Assembly (NCBI GenBank): GCA_900542765.1
Contig: UQOX01000007.1
Coordinates: 22,699-86,698, forward strand
Direction of reading: 5' to 3'
Length of the DNA stretch: 64,000 bases
Source: an uncultured Porphyromonadaceae bacterium
Lineage (GTDB): Bacteria; Bacteroidota; Bacteroidia; Bacteroidales; UBA11471
Shown: in pieces, positions 41,660 through 50,644 of the stretch
Position numbering within the stretch: position 1 is the stretch's first letter
How the letters are laid out: each line of letters opens with the position of its first letter
Position numbers and translations under genes: made by a program
Notes under the pieces: generated by a model
What the model was told of the DNA's origin: nothing
Seen by the model: only the letters and a program-made list of their open reading frames with translations
Databases searched by the model: none

Positions 41660-44311
41660 TTATTTGCCTTTGAGTTGACGTATCTGTTTTTCGGCTTCAT
41701 CGGCTAATTGCTTGGCTTGTTTCTCGGCCTCTTCGACCATGGTCGTTTTGGCGGCTTTGGCCGCAATTTTAGCCAGGGGGTTCGAGGCTTTTTCCACCAG
41801 TTTCTCGCCTTCTCTCTCGGCTGTTTCTACCAGTAGGCGTCCGGCCTCTTCGGCTTTTTTCCGTATGTTGGCCACCTGTTCTTCTGTGGTGCCTTTCCCG
41901 GCAATGGCCTCGACGACTGTGTTGGTGACGGCTTGCTTCACGATTTCCTTGGTGTCGATGTCTATGGTCGGTTTGGTGAAGGTGCCGCCTATGCGGGCTT
42001 CAACGACACCCACATAGTCGCTGATGACTTTCTCCTGGCTGAGGTCGATGGTGGCCGTGTAGTCGATGGTCTGGTCGAGCCCCGTGGTTCCCGCGAGGGT
42101 GAGTTTTGTGTTTCCTATTTTCAGGTCGAAAGGAGAGGTCCGTACCCGGCCGTCGGTAATCGTAAATGCGATTTTGATGTCCTTGGCTTCGACCTTGCGC
42201 AACTTGTCGTTTTGCAGGAGGTTGGCCAGCAGGTCGAAAACTTCAAGGTTTTGTATCTCGATGTTTTTCGATTGCAGGGTTCCTTTTGCCGAGAGGCTGT
42301 TGAGTATCGGTGACATCTGTTGGTCGAGGCGCGTGTTGAGGTCGGCCGTAATCGAGTAATTGCCTCCGGTCTTGGCAAACAGCGGTACCATTTGCTGCAC
42401 GAGGTCGAGTTGCTCGAATGTCTCTTTGAAAGAGGCTTCTTTGATGCGTAGCGACAGGGCGACGTCGGGTGATGTCGCCGACGAGGCGGTGCTGTAAGAG
42501 CCGCTGGCCGAGATGTTTCCGCCGAGGGCGTCGACTGCGACATTGTTCAGCGACAAGCTCCCCTCTTTGAGCGAAACTTTCCCTGCGAAGTTTTTCAGCT
42601 CCATGTCGCCGAAAATTATCTTTTTCACTTGGGCCTGTAAAGAGAGCTGCAAGTTTTCGGGCACGACGAAGACGCTGAGCGAGGTGGTGTCGTTGTCGGG
42701 TGTGGGGGTGTCGGTTTCTGTTTCGTTGCCTGAGCCCTCTTCGGTGGTCATGAATTCGTTGAGGTCGAGCTGTGACGACGCGAGGGTGAGGTTTCCTTGC
42801 AGGGTGCCTCCGGCCATGACATAAGGCAGGTAATTGCTTATTTTTCCGGTGGCTTTCACGTCGCTTTTCCCTACGGTGAGGTCAAAGCGGGTCAGGCTCA
42901 TGGCTTCGGGGGTTATTTGGGCGTCGGCTTGGGTTACCACAATGGGCGGAAGTCCCGTGAGCGAGAGGCTCATCTTCGAGATGGACAGGTCGCCTTTGCC
43001 TTTGATGTTTTGGTAGTTCTTCTTCTCGATGTCCGACATGCGGCCGGCGAGGGTGATGTCGGTCGTTATGATGCCGTTCAGCGAAATGGAATCGCCCAAG
43101 GGATAGATTTGCTCGATTTCGCCGAGGTTGATGGTGCCGTTGGCCGAGGCGTTGAACTGTAAGTCCGACATCGGGTGCGAGGCATGGAGGGTCAAGGCAA
43201 ACGGGTTGCCGGCAAACGTGAACTTGAACGTGTTGACGTCGATGGTTGTCAAGTCGAGGTCGCCGCCGTTGTTGGCTACTCGCAGGGCAATGGCGATGTC
43301 ATCGACAGAGCGGGGCATGCCGGTGTAGAAGACTTTGGCTTTGTCGACATCAAGGGCGATGGCGAAGGCCGGCAGCGAGTTGTCGTCGAACCGTCCTTTG
43401 GCTTCGGCCGTGAGGGATACGTTACCCGAGGTTTGCAAGTCGGCAAAGTTGTTTTGGTAGATGGCCGGAACCATCGACAGTATGTCCTTGAAATTGATTT
43501 TCGGGGTCGACAGTTTTATGTCCATCTCGATGCCGTCGTCGGGAAGAGCCACCCAACCATCGAGTGTCGTTTCTATGGCATTGAGACGCAGATGGTTCTC
43601 ATCGAGAGTGAATTTGTAGTTGTCGAGGTCGGCAATTAATTTCAGCTCAGCTTCCAGTTCGGCTTGGTGCAGATACCTCACCCCTTCCATGGTAAAGTTG
43701 ATGTCTTGCATCATGGCTTTGCATTGCAAGGCGGTCTCCATTCCGCTCAGTTTCCCGGTGAGGGCAAGATTGAATTTTTCTGTGGAGAAGGCCATGTCGC
43801 TCGCTTCGTCGATGTAGGCGATGCGGGCGTCCTTGATGCGGAATTTCCGTAATTGCAGGTCGAACGAGCTGCTGCTTTCCTCTTCGGCCGGGTTTTCTTC
43901 CGTGGTGGTACTGTCGGCTTTCATGATGTCCCAATTTACCGCTCCGCCGGAGTGAATGAGGGCTTGTACTTTGGGCCGGTCCAAGGTGATGTAGGTGATT
44001 TCATAGCCGGTGTCGCCGAAGAGGCTCATCAGGTTTACGGCAGCTGCGACCTCGTCGGCAGTTACCAAGGTGTCGCCCTCAAATTCTCCGACACCCGTGA
44101 GCGACAGCTCTTTCAGCACGAGCGTGGCTTGCGGAAAGTTGCGCAGCAGGCTGATGTCGAGTTCTTCAAAGTCGAGCTTGGCATTGAGCATCTTGTTGGC
44201 TTCGGCCTTTACGATGTCGGCCAGTTTCCCTTTCAGTATCAAGGGTATGGCGATGAGCAGTGCGACAATGACCAAGATAATGATGGCAAAGATTTTCAGG
44301 AATGTTTTCAT
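41660..44311 (-). CDS. AsmA-family inner-membrane protein
   Basis: This 883-residue protein has an N-terminal membrane helix (MKTFLKIFAIIILVIVALL) and a long periplasmic beta-rich region. It includes an AsmA N-terminal part (about 1-200, with MLNAKLDFEELDISLLRNFP) and an AsmA-like C-terminal part (about 560-780, with SPILNSLSAKGTLQSKNIEI). AsmA proteins are thought to carry phospholipids across the periplasm. Unusually, the last ~85 residues are Ala/Lys/Glu-rich and predicted helical (EEAEKQAKQLADEAEKQIRQ), like an amphipathic coiled coil. It stands alone with its own promoter and is the second AsmA/TamB-type protein in the window. Confidence 0.83.
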   Translation of the reverse strand: MKTFLKIFAIIILVIVALLIAIPLILKGKLADIVKAEANKMLNAKLDFEELDISLLRNFPQATLVLKELSLTGVGEFEGDTLVTADEVAAAVNLMSLFGDTGYEITYITLDRPKVQALIHSGGAVNWDIMKADSTTTEENPAEEESSSSFDLQLRKFRIKDARIAYIDEASDMAFSTEKFNLALTGKLSGMETALQCKAMMQDINFTMEGVRYLHQAELEAELKLIADLDNYKFTLDENHLRLNAIETTLDGWVALPDDGIEMDIKLSTPKINFKDILSMVPAIYQNNFADLQTSGNVSLTAEAKGRFDDNSLPAFAIALDVDKAKVFYTGMPRSVDDIAIALRVANNGGDLDLTTIDVNTFKFTFAGNPFALTLHASHPMSDLQFNASANGTINLGEIEQIYPLGDSISLNGIITTDITLAGRMSDIEKKNYQNIKGKGDLSISKMSLSLTGLPPIVVTQADAQITPEAMSLTRFDLTVGKSDVKATGKISNYLPYVMAGGTLQGNLTLASSQLDLNEFMTTEEGSGNETETDTPTPDNDTTSLSVFVVPENLQLSLQAQVKKIIFGDMELKNFAGKVSLKEGSLSLNNVAVDALGGNISASGSYSTASSATSPDVALSLRIKEASFKETFEQLDLVQQMVPLFAKTGGNYSITADLNTRLDQQMSPILNSLSAKGTLQSKNIEIQNLEVFDLLANLLQNDKLRKVEAKDIKIAFTITDGRVRTSPFDLKIGNTKLTLAGTTGLDQTIDYTATIDLSQEKVISDYVGVVEARIGGTFTKPTIDIDTKEIVKQAVTNTVVEAIAGKGTTEEQVANIRKKAEEAGRLLVETAEREGEKLVEKASNPLAKIAAKAAKTTMVEEAEKQAKQLADEAEKQIRQLKGK

Positions 44312-44347
44312 GATGACCGGTTTTTCAGGAATAGATATTGCACGTCT

Positions 44348-44355
44348 CAAAGATA
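44348..44355 (-). promoter_or_regulatory. -7 box of the AsmA-family gene
   Basis: CAAAGATA on + is TATCTTTG on the minus strand, 36 bp before the ATG at 44311. It argues against the longer in-frame start at 44350. Confidence 0.55.
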
Positions 44356-44461
44356 AGCAAAACTTTTCTGTAATGTCATGTCGGTGAGTGATTAAATCTG
44401 TTCAGTAAGCCGCGAATAGTGATAAATTTTCTTTTTTCTTGGTTATGTGCTTGTTATCTTT

Positions 44462-44469
44462 TACCTTTG
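44462..44469 (+). promoter_or_regulatory. -7 box of rpiB
   Basis: TACCTTTG matches the consensus and lies 55 bp before the rpiB ATG. TTGG at 44439-44442 is a weak -33 at the right distance. Confidence 0.6.
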
Positions 44470-44524
44470 TAAAAGAAAGTATCGTTGAAGAGATTTTTAT
44501 AGGTGTTATTAAAAAATCCTGATT

Positions 44525-44977
44525 ATGAGTATTCTGAAACCCGGCATTCCGGTAGGATTGGCCTGCGACCATGCCGGATATGAGTTGAAGCAGCATGTGA
44601 TGGCCTGGCTCACCGAGTGGGGCATTTCCTACAAAGATTTTGGTACTTATTCGTCGGAGAGTTGCGACTATGCCGATTATGCTCACCCGCTGGCCGGTGC
44701 CATAGAAGAGGGAGTGTGTTATCCCGGAATTGCCATTTGCGGGAGTGGAAACGGTATCAACATTACCCTCAACAAGCATCAGGGGGTGCGGGCCGCCCTT
44801 TGTTGGTGTGAAGAAATTTCCCGCCTGGCTCGTCAGCATAACGATGCCAATGTGTGTGTCATGCCCGGCCGTTTTATCTCTGTCGACGAGGCTCGGGCTG
44901 TGGTGGAAGTGTTCCTTCGTACCACATTTGAAGGCGGGCGCCACCAGCGTCGTATCGAAAAGATTCCCGTAAAATAG
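44525..44977 (+). CDS. rpiB: Ribose 5-phosphate isomerase B
   Basis: This pentose-phosphate enzyme interconverts ribose 5-phosphate and ribulose 5-phosphate. The 150-residue length fits RpiB. Motifs are ACDHAGYELK near the N-terminus, the active-site cysteine in AICGSGNGINITLNK (about residue 73), and RLARQHNDANVCVMPGR. The C-terminal EGGRHQRRIEKI is typical. It has its own promoter, and transketolase, a frequent neighbour in related genomes, is not next to it here. Confidence 0.93.
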   Translation: MSILKPGIPVGLACDHAGYELKQHVMAWLTEWGISYKDFGTYSSESCDYADYAHPLAGAIEEGVCYPGIAICGSGNGINITLNKHQGVRAALCWCEEISRLARQHNDANVCVMPGRFISVDEARAVVEVFLRTTFEGGRHQRRIEKIPVK

Positions 44978-45055
44978 ATTTCCCGCTCCCTATGCAGTCG
45001 GCGTGTCCTGAAATGGTCGACTCAAAACTTGTGGGAGGAAGTTCAAATAAGAAGT

Positions 45056-45089
45056 GAGGGGGATTATCGCTGTCGCGGTAATCCCCCTC
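45056..45089. terminator. Probable terminator between rpiB and rubrerythrin
   Basis: GAGGGGGATTATCGC (45056-45070) and GCGGTAATCCCCCTC (45075-45089) form a 15-bp stem with one G-T pair and a 4-base loop. The T run is displaced (45106-45112), so efficiency is uncertain. It sits between converging genes. Confidence 0.55.
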
Positions 45090-45190
45090 GTCGCTGCTAA
45101 CAATCTTTTTTTACCTTATCGTGACATAAATCCCTTGACGGTTCCCCTCACGATGGCAGGGAATAGGATTTTTCTATATAACCTTCCGGC

Positions 45191-45766
45191 TTAATAATTG
45201 TTCTTTTTGCGCTCGAAATAGGCTTTCGGGTGTTGGCAGGCCGGGCACATGTCGGGAGCCTTTTTCCCTTTGTGAATGTATCCGCAGTTGCGGCATTGCC
45301 ATTCGATTTCTTCCTCATCTTCAAATACGGTGCCGTTCAGCATACGTTCGTAGAGTTTGAGGTAGCGGGCCTCGTGCCCGGCTTCGACGGTGGCTATCCG
45401 GCGCCATGCTTCTGCTATTTCGGGGAATCCCTCTTCGTCGGCCACTTTGGCAAATTCGGGGTAGAGTTCGCTCCACTCTTCGTTCTCGCCGGCGGCAGCG
45501 GCTTTCAGGTTTTCGATGGTGGTCGAGAGAATGCCTGCGGGGAATGAGGCCGTGATTTCCACCATGCCTCCTTCGAGGAATTTAAAGAAGCGTTTGGCGT
45601 GTTCTTTTTCCTGTTCGGCGGTTTCGCTGAAAATGGCCGAGATTTGCTCGTATCCCTCTTTCTTGGCGATGCTGGCAAAGTAGACGTAGCGTCCGCGTGC
45701 TTGCGATTCGCCGGCAAACGATTTCAACAGGTTTTGTTCGGTCTTTGTTCCTTTGATACTTTTCAT
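45191..45766 (-). CDS. rbr: Rubrerythrin
   Basis: This cytoplasmic non-haem iron protein reduces hydrogen peroxide in anaerobes. The N-terminal ferritin-like part (about residues 1-145) holds the di-iron ligands, seen in FAGESQARGRYVYFA, TAEQEKEHAKRFF and ATVEAGHEARYL. The C-terminal rubredoxin domain carries the two CxxC pairs in CRNCGYIHKGK and MCPACQHPKAYFE. At 191 residues it is full length. It lies 31 bp after the Fur/PerR-family gene on the same strand, which fits control by peroxide stress. Confidence 0.95.
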   Translation of the reverse strand: MKSIKGTKTEQNLLKSFAGESQARGRYVYFASIAKKEGYEQISAIFSETAEQEKEHAKRFFKFLEGGMVEITASFPAGILSTTIENLKAAAAGENEEWSELYPEFAKVADEEGFPEIAEAWRRIATVEAGHEARYLKLYERMLNGTVFEDEEEIEWQCRNCGYIHKGKKAPDMCPACQHPKAYFERKKNNY

Positions 45767-45797
45767 GATTGTGAGTGTTATGGGGTGAATAACGGGG

Positions 45798-46223
45798 TTA
45801 TTTTTTCGGCCGGTTGTAGTGGCCGATGAGTTGTATTTTTATGTCTTCCAGTTCGAAATCTTTCAGTTCTTCGAGACCCTTGATGTGCCGTCGAATCACC
45901 TCGGAGAGACCGCTTTCGTGCAGGTCGCTGATGTCGTGGGTGCGGTTGTCGTAGAGGTGTTGGTGTGGCCGGGTGTCGGCGTCGAAATACATTTTGTTGT
46001 CGAGTGTGAATACCTTTTCGGCCAGTCCGGCATTGACCAGGCATTCGAGGGTGTTGTAGACCGTGGCGACGGTGAGGGCGGGAATTTTCTTGCGCACGAG
46101 CTCCCATACCTCTTCGGCTGTCGGGTGATGCAGTTCCCGCACGGCTCGATAGATGCTCATGCGTTGCGGTGTGAGCCGCAGTTTCTTTTCCCTGAACAGT
46201 TCTATGATGTCGTTGTCGCTCAT
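45798..46223 (-). CDS. perR: Fur-family peroxide-type regulator (PerR-like)
   Basis: This 141-residue winged-helix repressor belongs to the Fur family. The DNA-binding half is seen in KLRLTPQRMSIYRAV and HPTAEEVWELVRKKIPALTVATVYNTLECLV. The metal-site histidines are in DTRPHQHLYDNRTHDISDL. The two CxxC motifs of the structural zinc site are absent; the only cysteine is in the YNTLECLV helix. Being first in an operon with rubrerythrin points to PerR rather than Fur. Two PerR-box-like palindromes overlap its promoter, so it probably represses itself. The start is set at MSDNDII; eight more residues are possible upstream. Confidence 0.83.
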   Translation of the reverse strand: MSDNDIIELFREKKLRLTPQRMSIYRAVRELHHPTAEEVWELVRKKIPALTVATVYNTLECLVNAGLAEKVFTLDNKMYFDADTRPHQHLYDNRTHDISDLHESGLSEVIRRHIKGLEELKDFELEDIKIQLIGHYNRPKK

Positions 46224-46244
46224 GTCTCTTGTTTTTTCTTGTTG

Positions 46245-46252
46245 CAAATATA
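46245..46252 (-). promoter_or_regulatory. -7 box of perR-rbr
   Basis: CAAATATA on + is TATATTTG on the minus strand, 21 bp before the perR ATG. GAAA at 46273-46276 gives a TTTC, a one-mismatch -33, 20 bp upstream. Confidence 0.65.
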
Positions 46253-46284
46253 TGATAATAATTCTAATCTAAGAAATATTCTAA
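46253..46284 (-). promoter_or_regulatory. Two PerR-box-like operators
   Basis: On the minus strand TTAGAATTATTATCA (46267-46253) matches the PerR box TTATAATnATTATAA at 12 of 14 positions and fills the spacer next to the -7 box. TTAGAATATTTCTTA (46284-46270) matches 10 of 14 and overlaps the -33. Binding at either would block the perR-rbr promoter. The consensus comes from Bacillus, so this is an inference. Confidence 0.5.
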
Positions 46285-46438
46285 TAAAATAATTAGTTAT
46301 ATATTGTTAATCGGCGGCGGATAAAAATGTCGCCGCTGTGGGGCATGGAGCCGATGTGCGCATGGTGGGGGACGGGAAAAAACGGCGGCTCTTGACGATG
46401 AGCGGCCCGCCGTGAGAACGTATGGGGGAGAATCTTTT

Positions 46439-47473
46439 TTACATGATGCCTTTTTCGCGCAGGTGCAGTTGCCATCTCCAAGCCGATTTCAGGGTGTCGG
46501 CCAGGGAGGTTTCGGCTTTCCACCCCAATACCGTGTTGGCTTTCCGGGGGTCGGCCCACACTTGGGTGATGTCGCCTTCGCGGCGCGGTGCGATTTTGTA
46601 GTTGAGTTTCACGCCGGTTGCCTCCTCGAAGGTGTGAATCAGTTCGAATACCGATACTCCTTGGCCGGTTCCGAGATTGAAAATCTCGACTTTCTCGTCG
46701 CTTTGGTTTCCCAGCATGCGGTCGATGGCTTTCACATGGGCTTGTGCCAAGTCGACCACATTGATGTAGTCGCGTATGCACGAGCCGTCGGGGGTCGCGT
46801 AGTCATCGCCGAAGACGCTCAGTTGCGGCCGTATGCCGATGGCCGTCTGCGTGATGTAGGGCAAGAGGTTTTGGGGCGTGCCGAGAGGCAGTTCTCCGAT
46901 TTCGGCGCTGGGGTGAGCCCCGATGGGGTTGAAATAGCGGAGCAGTATCGACTTGAAGGGGGCTCCCGCATGTATCGTGTCGGTGATGATTTCCTCACAT
47001 ATCTGTTTGGTGTTCCCGTAGGGCGACAATGCCGGTTTTATGGGGGCCGACTCGTCGACCGGCAGCACGTCGGGTTGGCCGTAGACGGTGCACGACGACG
47101 AGAAGACGAGTGCTTCGACCCCGTATTCGGGCATGAGGTCGAGCATGTTGAGTATGGTCACGAGGTTGTTGCGGTAGTAAAGCAGCGGTTTCTTGACCGA
47201 TTCGCCCACGGCCTTGCTGGCCGCGAAATTGATGACGCCTTTGATTCCCGGGTGTTTCTCAAAGAGTGCCCGCAGGGCGTCTTTGTCTTGCATGTCCATT
47301 TTCTCAAAGGCCGGACGGGTGCCTGTGATGCGTTCGATGCCGTCGATGACATCGGCGTTGGAGTTGGAGAGATTGTCGAGTATGACCACTTCATAACCGG
47401 CATTTTGCAGTTCGACCGTCGTGTGCGACCCGATGTATCCGGCACCGCCGGTGACGAGTATCTTTGCTTTCAT
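46439..47473 (-). CDS. galE: UDP-glucose 4-epimerase
   Basis: This short-chain dehydrogenase-type enzyme interconverts UDP-glucose and UDP-galactose, needed for galactose use and for sugar donors of surface glycans. The 344-residue product has the NAD motif VTGGAGYIGSH at residues 6-16. The catalytic Ser is in VFSSSCTVYG, and the YxxxK pair lies in LSPYGNTKQICEE (about residue 148). RYFNPIGAHPS and VRDYINVVDL-like IRDYINVVDLAQAH complete the family pattern. It has its own promoter. Confidence 0.94.
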   Translation of the reverse strand: MKAKILVTGGAGYIGSHTTVELQNAGYEVVILDNLSNSNADVIDGIERITGTRPAFEKMDMQDKDALRALFEKHPGIKGVINFAASKAVGESVKKPLLYYRNNLVTILNMLDLMPEYGVEALVFSSSCTVYGQPDVLPVDESAPIKPALSPYGNTKQICEEIITDTIHAGAPFKSILLRYFNPIGAHPSAEIGELPLGTPQNLLPYITQTAIGIRPQLSVFGDDYATPDGSCIRDYINVVDLAQAHVKAIDRMLGNQSDEKVEIFNLGTGQGVSVFELIHTFEEATGVKLNYKIAPRREGDITQVWADPRKANTVLGWKAETSLADTLKSAWRWQLHLREKGIM

Positions 47474-47505
47474 GATGACAAGATTAGGATTAGATGGTGA
47501 TAGGG

Positions 47506-47513
47506 CAAATGTA
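47506..47513 (-). promoter_or_regulatory. -7 box of galE
   Basis: CAAATGTA on + is TACATTTG on the minus strand, 32 bp before the galE ATG. No clear -33 is seen. Confidence 0.5.
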
Positions 47514-47578
47514 AAAATTTCTGTGCGAATATCGATGTTGCGGTGGCGCTTTTTTCGCGGGACGGTCGCAAAGTATCG

Positions 47579-50572
47579 TCAATACCAGTCGAGGGCGTCG
47601 TAGGAGTTGCCGCTCTTGTCGTATTTCAGGTCGCTGAGTATCGACGATTTTACGCGTATGCTGAAATTGTAGGACTTGAACGCGCCCACGGGTATGAGGC
47701 TGGCACTCATCGACCAGCAGTGCAGGTCGCGGGTGATGTTGCAGTTCATGTAGGCCAGGCGTTTGGTTACGAAGTTGTAGCTGGCCGAGAAGGAGAACGA
47801 CCAGTTCTTGGTGGGCTGAATGTTGCCCGAAATACTCAGGTTCTGGTTGATGCGGCCGTCATATTCCATTTTCTCCTTGTTGAAGTTGCCGTAGCTGTAA
47901 TTGATGGAGTAGTTGATCGACAAGCTCCACGGGACTTCCCACACCATATACCCGTCGCGCATCTTCATGGGTTCATCTTTCTCTTTCGACTCGTTATTCT
48001 CCGATTCGGTTATTTGGTCGGCGTTTGAGAGGATTTCATCTTCGGGGTTGATGGGTTCTTCCTCGTTTTGAGGCTGGTTCTTTTTCTCTTTCCGTTGGAA
48101 AGTGCTGTTGTTGAAGGTGTAGGAAAACGAGGTGCCGGCACTCGACAGGCGGGCAAACCCTTTGCCGGCTTTCCAGCGCGGCACGTTGACTTTCACGGGT
48201 GAGCCGTTGGAACTGAGCTGGTAGGTGTAGGGGTCGAAGACGGCGCTCACTTGCAGGTTGAACTGCTTGGTGAGTTTGATGAGAAGTGATGTGTTGAGGT
48301 TGCTCCAATTGAGTGAGTCGGCCGCCATGTTGTAGCTCATGCTGGCCGAGAGGTTTTCGATGAGGCTTACTTTGCGCACGCCCGTAGTATCTTTGTCGGT
48401 ATTGACTTTCATTTCGAGGTTGTTGGCCACCGAGAGGCTCACCGAGCCGGTCTTGCCTCGACCGGGCACGCCGTAGGAACTGCCCGAGAAGGGTGAATAG
48501 TAGACCTCTTCGGGGGTGCCGTCGGAGTTGATGCGCATGTAGCGTTGCCAGTAACCATAGCGTGAAGCACCGAAGTCGGGGGCTCCCGAGAAACGCACGG
48601 TGGGGGTGAGGACGTGGCGTATCATGGGGATTTTCTTCCCGATGAAGGGCAACGGGCGGTAGTAACCGTAGAGTTTGGTCTGTGCGCTCACGCTGAACGA
48701 GTAGTTATATACGTTGTAAAAACCGTAGGTCGTATCTCTGACGACCGATGAGGTGCGCGGGTCCCAGGACTGCATGACGCGGTTGGTATACATGCGGTCG
48801 GTGAAGGAGAACGACGGGGTGATGTTGATATATTTGAATGCCGTGAACGTGGCCGATACCGGTATGTTGTGCTGCATGCCGTTGCTCCAATCCTTGATGA
48901 GATTCGATTTGAGGAACTGGTTTTGCTTGGTCTGTATCGAGTTCTTGAAGTTTCCCGAGTAGTTGAGGCTGATTTTCTCGTACCATTTCTCTTTTCCCAC
49001 GCGGTTTTTCCGTTTGAAGGGGTAAATGCGGCTCATGTTGATGGTGAGGTTGGGGAAAGAGACGTTCAGGGTGGAGTCGGAGTTGCGTTGCGTCACGTTA
49101 GCCGTGAGGGAGATGCTGAAAGGTGAGTTGGGTATGTTGTAGGAGAGGCTCACGGTCGAACTGGTCGTGTTGTTGGTGAAGGCCGTGGAGTTGCCGTAGT
49201 TGGTCAGGTTGTTGTGGCTGTAACCGCTGGTGGCAAAGTTCACGCTCGACGAGAAGGTGAGGTTGGGGTTGGCCTTGCGGTCTTGGGTGTGCGACCAAGT
49301 GAGCTTGAAGTTGGTCTGCTTCGAGTAGTCGGGCATTCCTTTGTCGCCCAGTATGGTGACGAGGTAGCTGATGAAGAAGTTGCCCGAGAATTTATACCGT
49401 TTTACATAGGCCGACTGGGCGTTGATGCCCCATGACCCTTTGGTGTAGATCTCCCCGGTAAGTGCCAGGTCGATGTAGTCGTTGATGGCGAAATAGTAGC
49501 CGCCGTCGCGCAGGTAAAACCCTCGGGCGCTTTCGTCTCCGAAGGTGGGCATGATGATACCCGAACTGTATTTCTCGGAAAAGGGAAAATATCCGAACGG
49601 TATGGCCAGCGGTAGCGGTACGCCGCCCAGCACCATGTAGGCGGGACCGGCCACGACGTCTTTCTTGGGTCGCATCTTGGCCTTGGTCAGTTGCAGGTAG
49701 AAGTGGGGGTGTTCGTGGTTGTCGCAAGTCGTGTATTTCCCGTCTTTGAGGAAGTAGGAGTCGTCGGGGTTCTTTTTGGTTTTGCCGCCCGTGAGGAATC
49801 CTTCGCCTTGTTGGGTGATGACGTTGGTGATGAATGCCTTCTGTGTGTCGAAGTTGTATTTCATCGTCGAGGTCTCATACTCGCCGCTGGGGTCTTTGAA
49901 TATGGGTTTGCCCACGATGTCACCCACGGAGTCGGGACGTCCGGTCGCGAAAATCTGGCTGCTGTCCATGTCCATGTGCATCTCGTCGGCGGTAAGTTCC
50001 ATCGTTTGATAGGTTACGACGCCGCCGCCGAAAAGGAATCCCATGTTGTTGCTGGTGAAGACGGCCGAGTCGTTGGCATGGTAGGTGATGACGTCTTCGA
50101 ACGCCTCTTTGCGCGGTGCGCGGGCCGAGTCGGTGGCGGCCGTGTCGGGTGCCAGGGACGTGGTGTCGAGCCCGATGCCGGTCGTGTCGGCTACGAGGGA
50201 GAATGTCGAGTCGGAGGGGGTGCTTGCCCGGTTTGTGGTGTCGGAGATGAGGACGCCGCGGGAAAGTGCCGAGCCTGCCGTGGCCGTGTCGACCGGTTCT
50301 TGCCGAAGGGGGCCGGTCGTTTGCAGGGCCGTGTCGACCGTCGCGGTCGAGTCGGCCAGTTCGCTTTTTTTGTCTTTTCTCCGTTTCCGTTCCTTGCCGA
50401 CGCTTTCGGCGCTTGGCGCGTAGAGTGTGCTCAGGTAAGCGTGATAGGCTTCGATGTCATGACGGGATATGCCGCTGGTGCTCTCGTGACTATCTGTGGC
50501 AGCCGAGATGGCGGTAGAGAATAATCCGAGAAAGAAGAGTATGAGGTAGAAAATCTTATATTTCGGTGGCAT
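47579..50572 (-). CDS. lptD: LPS-assembly outer-membrane protein LptD (Bacteroidetes type)
   Basis: LptD is the outer-membrane barrel that places lipopolysaccharide on the cell surface. The 997-residue product has a signal peptide (MPPKYKIFYLILFFLGLFS). A Ser/Thr/Asp/Ala-rich low-complexity stretch follows (about 28-165), then the OstA-type N-domain (about 170-290, with NNMGFLFGGGVVTYQTMELTA and YFLKDGKYTTC). After that comes a long LptD barrel (IPFGYFPFSEKYSSGIIMPTFG onward) rich in alternating aromatic residues. The LptD disulfide cysteine pairs of E. coli are not recognisable. The low-complexity insert is unusual. It follows ilvE and an HD-domain gene but has its own -7 box. Confidence 0.83.
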   Translation of the reverse strand: MPPKYKIFYLILFFLGLFSTAISAATDSHESTSGISRHDIEAYHAYLSTLYAPSAESVGKERKRRKDKKSELADSTATVDTALQTTGPLRQEPVDTATAGSALSRGVLISDTTNRASTPSDSTFSLVADTTGIGLDTTSLAPDTAATDSARAPRKEAFEDVITYHANDSAVFTSNNMGFLFGGGVVTYQTMELTADEMHMDMDSSQIFATGRPDSVGDIVGKPIFKDPSGEYETSTMKYNFDTQKAFITNVITQQGEGFLTGGKTKKNPDDSYFLKDGKYTTCDNHEHPHFYLQLTKAKMRPKKDVVAGPAYMVLGGVPLPLAIPFGYFPFSEKYSSGIIMPTFGDESARGFYLRDGGYYFAINDYIDLALTGEIYTKGSWGINAQSAYVKRYKFSGNFFISYLVTILGDKGMPDYSKQTNFKLTWSHTQDRKANPNLTFSSSVNFATSGYSHNNLTNYGNSTAFTNNTTSSTVSLSYNIPNSPFSISLTANVTQRNSDSTLNVSFPNLTINMSRIYPFKRKNRVGKEKWYEKISLNYSGNFKNSIQTKQNQFLKSNLIKDWSNGMQHNIPVSATFTAFKYINITPSFSFTDRMYTNRVMQSWDPRTSSVVRDTTYGFYNVYNYSFSVSAQTKLYGYYRPLPFIGKKIPMIRHVLTPTVRFSGAPDFGASRYGYWQRYMRINSDGTPEEVYYSPFSGSSYGVPGRGKTGSVSLSVANNLEMKVNTDKDTTGVRKVSLIENLSASMSYNMAADSLNWSNLNTSLLIKLTKQFNLQVSAVFDPYTYQLSSNGSPVKVNVPRWKAGKGFARLSSAGTSFSYTFNNSTFQRKEKKNQPQNEEEPINPEDEILSNADQITESENNESKEKDEPMKMRDGYMVWEVPWSLSINYSINYSYGNFNKEKMEYDGRINQNLSISGNIQPTKNWSFSFSASYNFVTKRLAYMNCNITRDLHCWSMSASLIPVGAFKSYNFSIRVKSSILSDLKYDKSGNSYDALDWY

Positions 50573-50599
50573 TCACTTCTTGTGTGGGCAATCCGTCCG

Positions 50600-50607
50600 C
50601 AAAGATA
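50600..50607 (-). promoter_or_regulatory. -7 box of lptD
   Basis: CAAAGATA on + is TATCTTTG on the minus strand, 27 bp before the lptD ATG. It suggests that lptD can be read independently of the upstream genes. Confidence 0.5.
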
Positions 50608-50611
50608 GGCA

Positions 50612-50641
50612 ATCTGCCCGACATTGGGGTGTCGGGCAGAT
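50612..50641 (-). terminator. Hairpin after the HD-domain gene
   Basis: ATCTGCCCGAC (50612-50622) and GTCGGGCAGAT (50631-50641) form a perfect 11-bp stem with an 8-base loop, four bases after the HD gene stop. There is no strong T run, so it may be a weak terminator or an mRNA 3' end stabiliser. Confidence 0.5.
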
Positions 50642-50644
50642 GTT

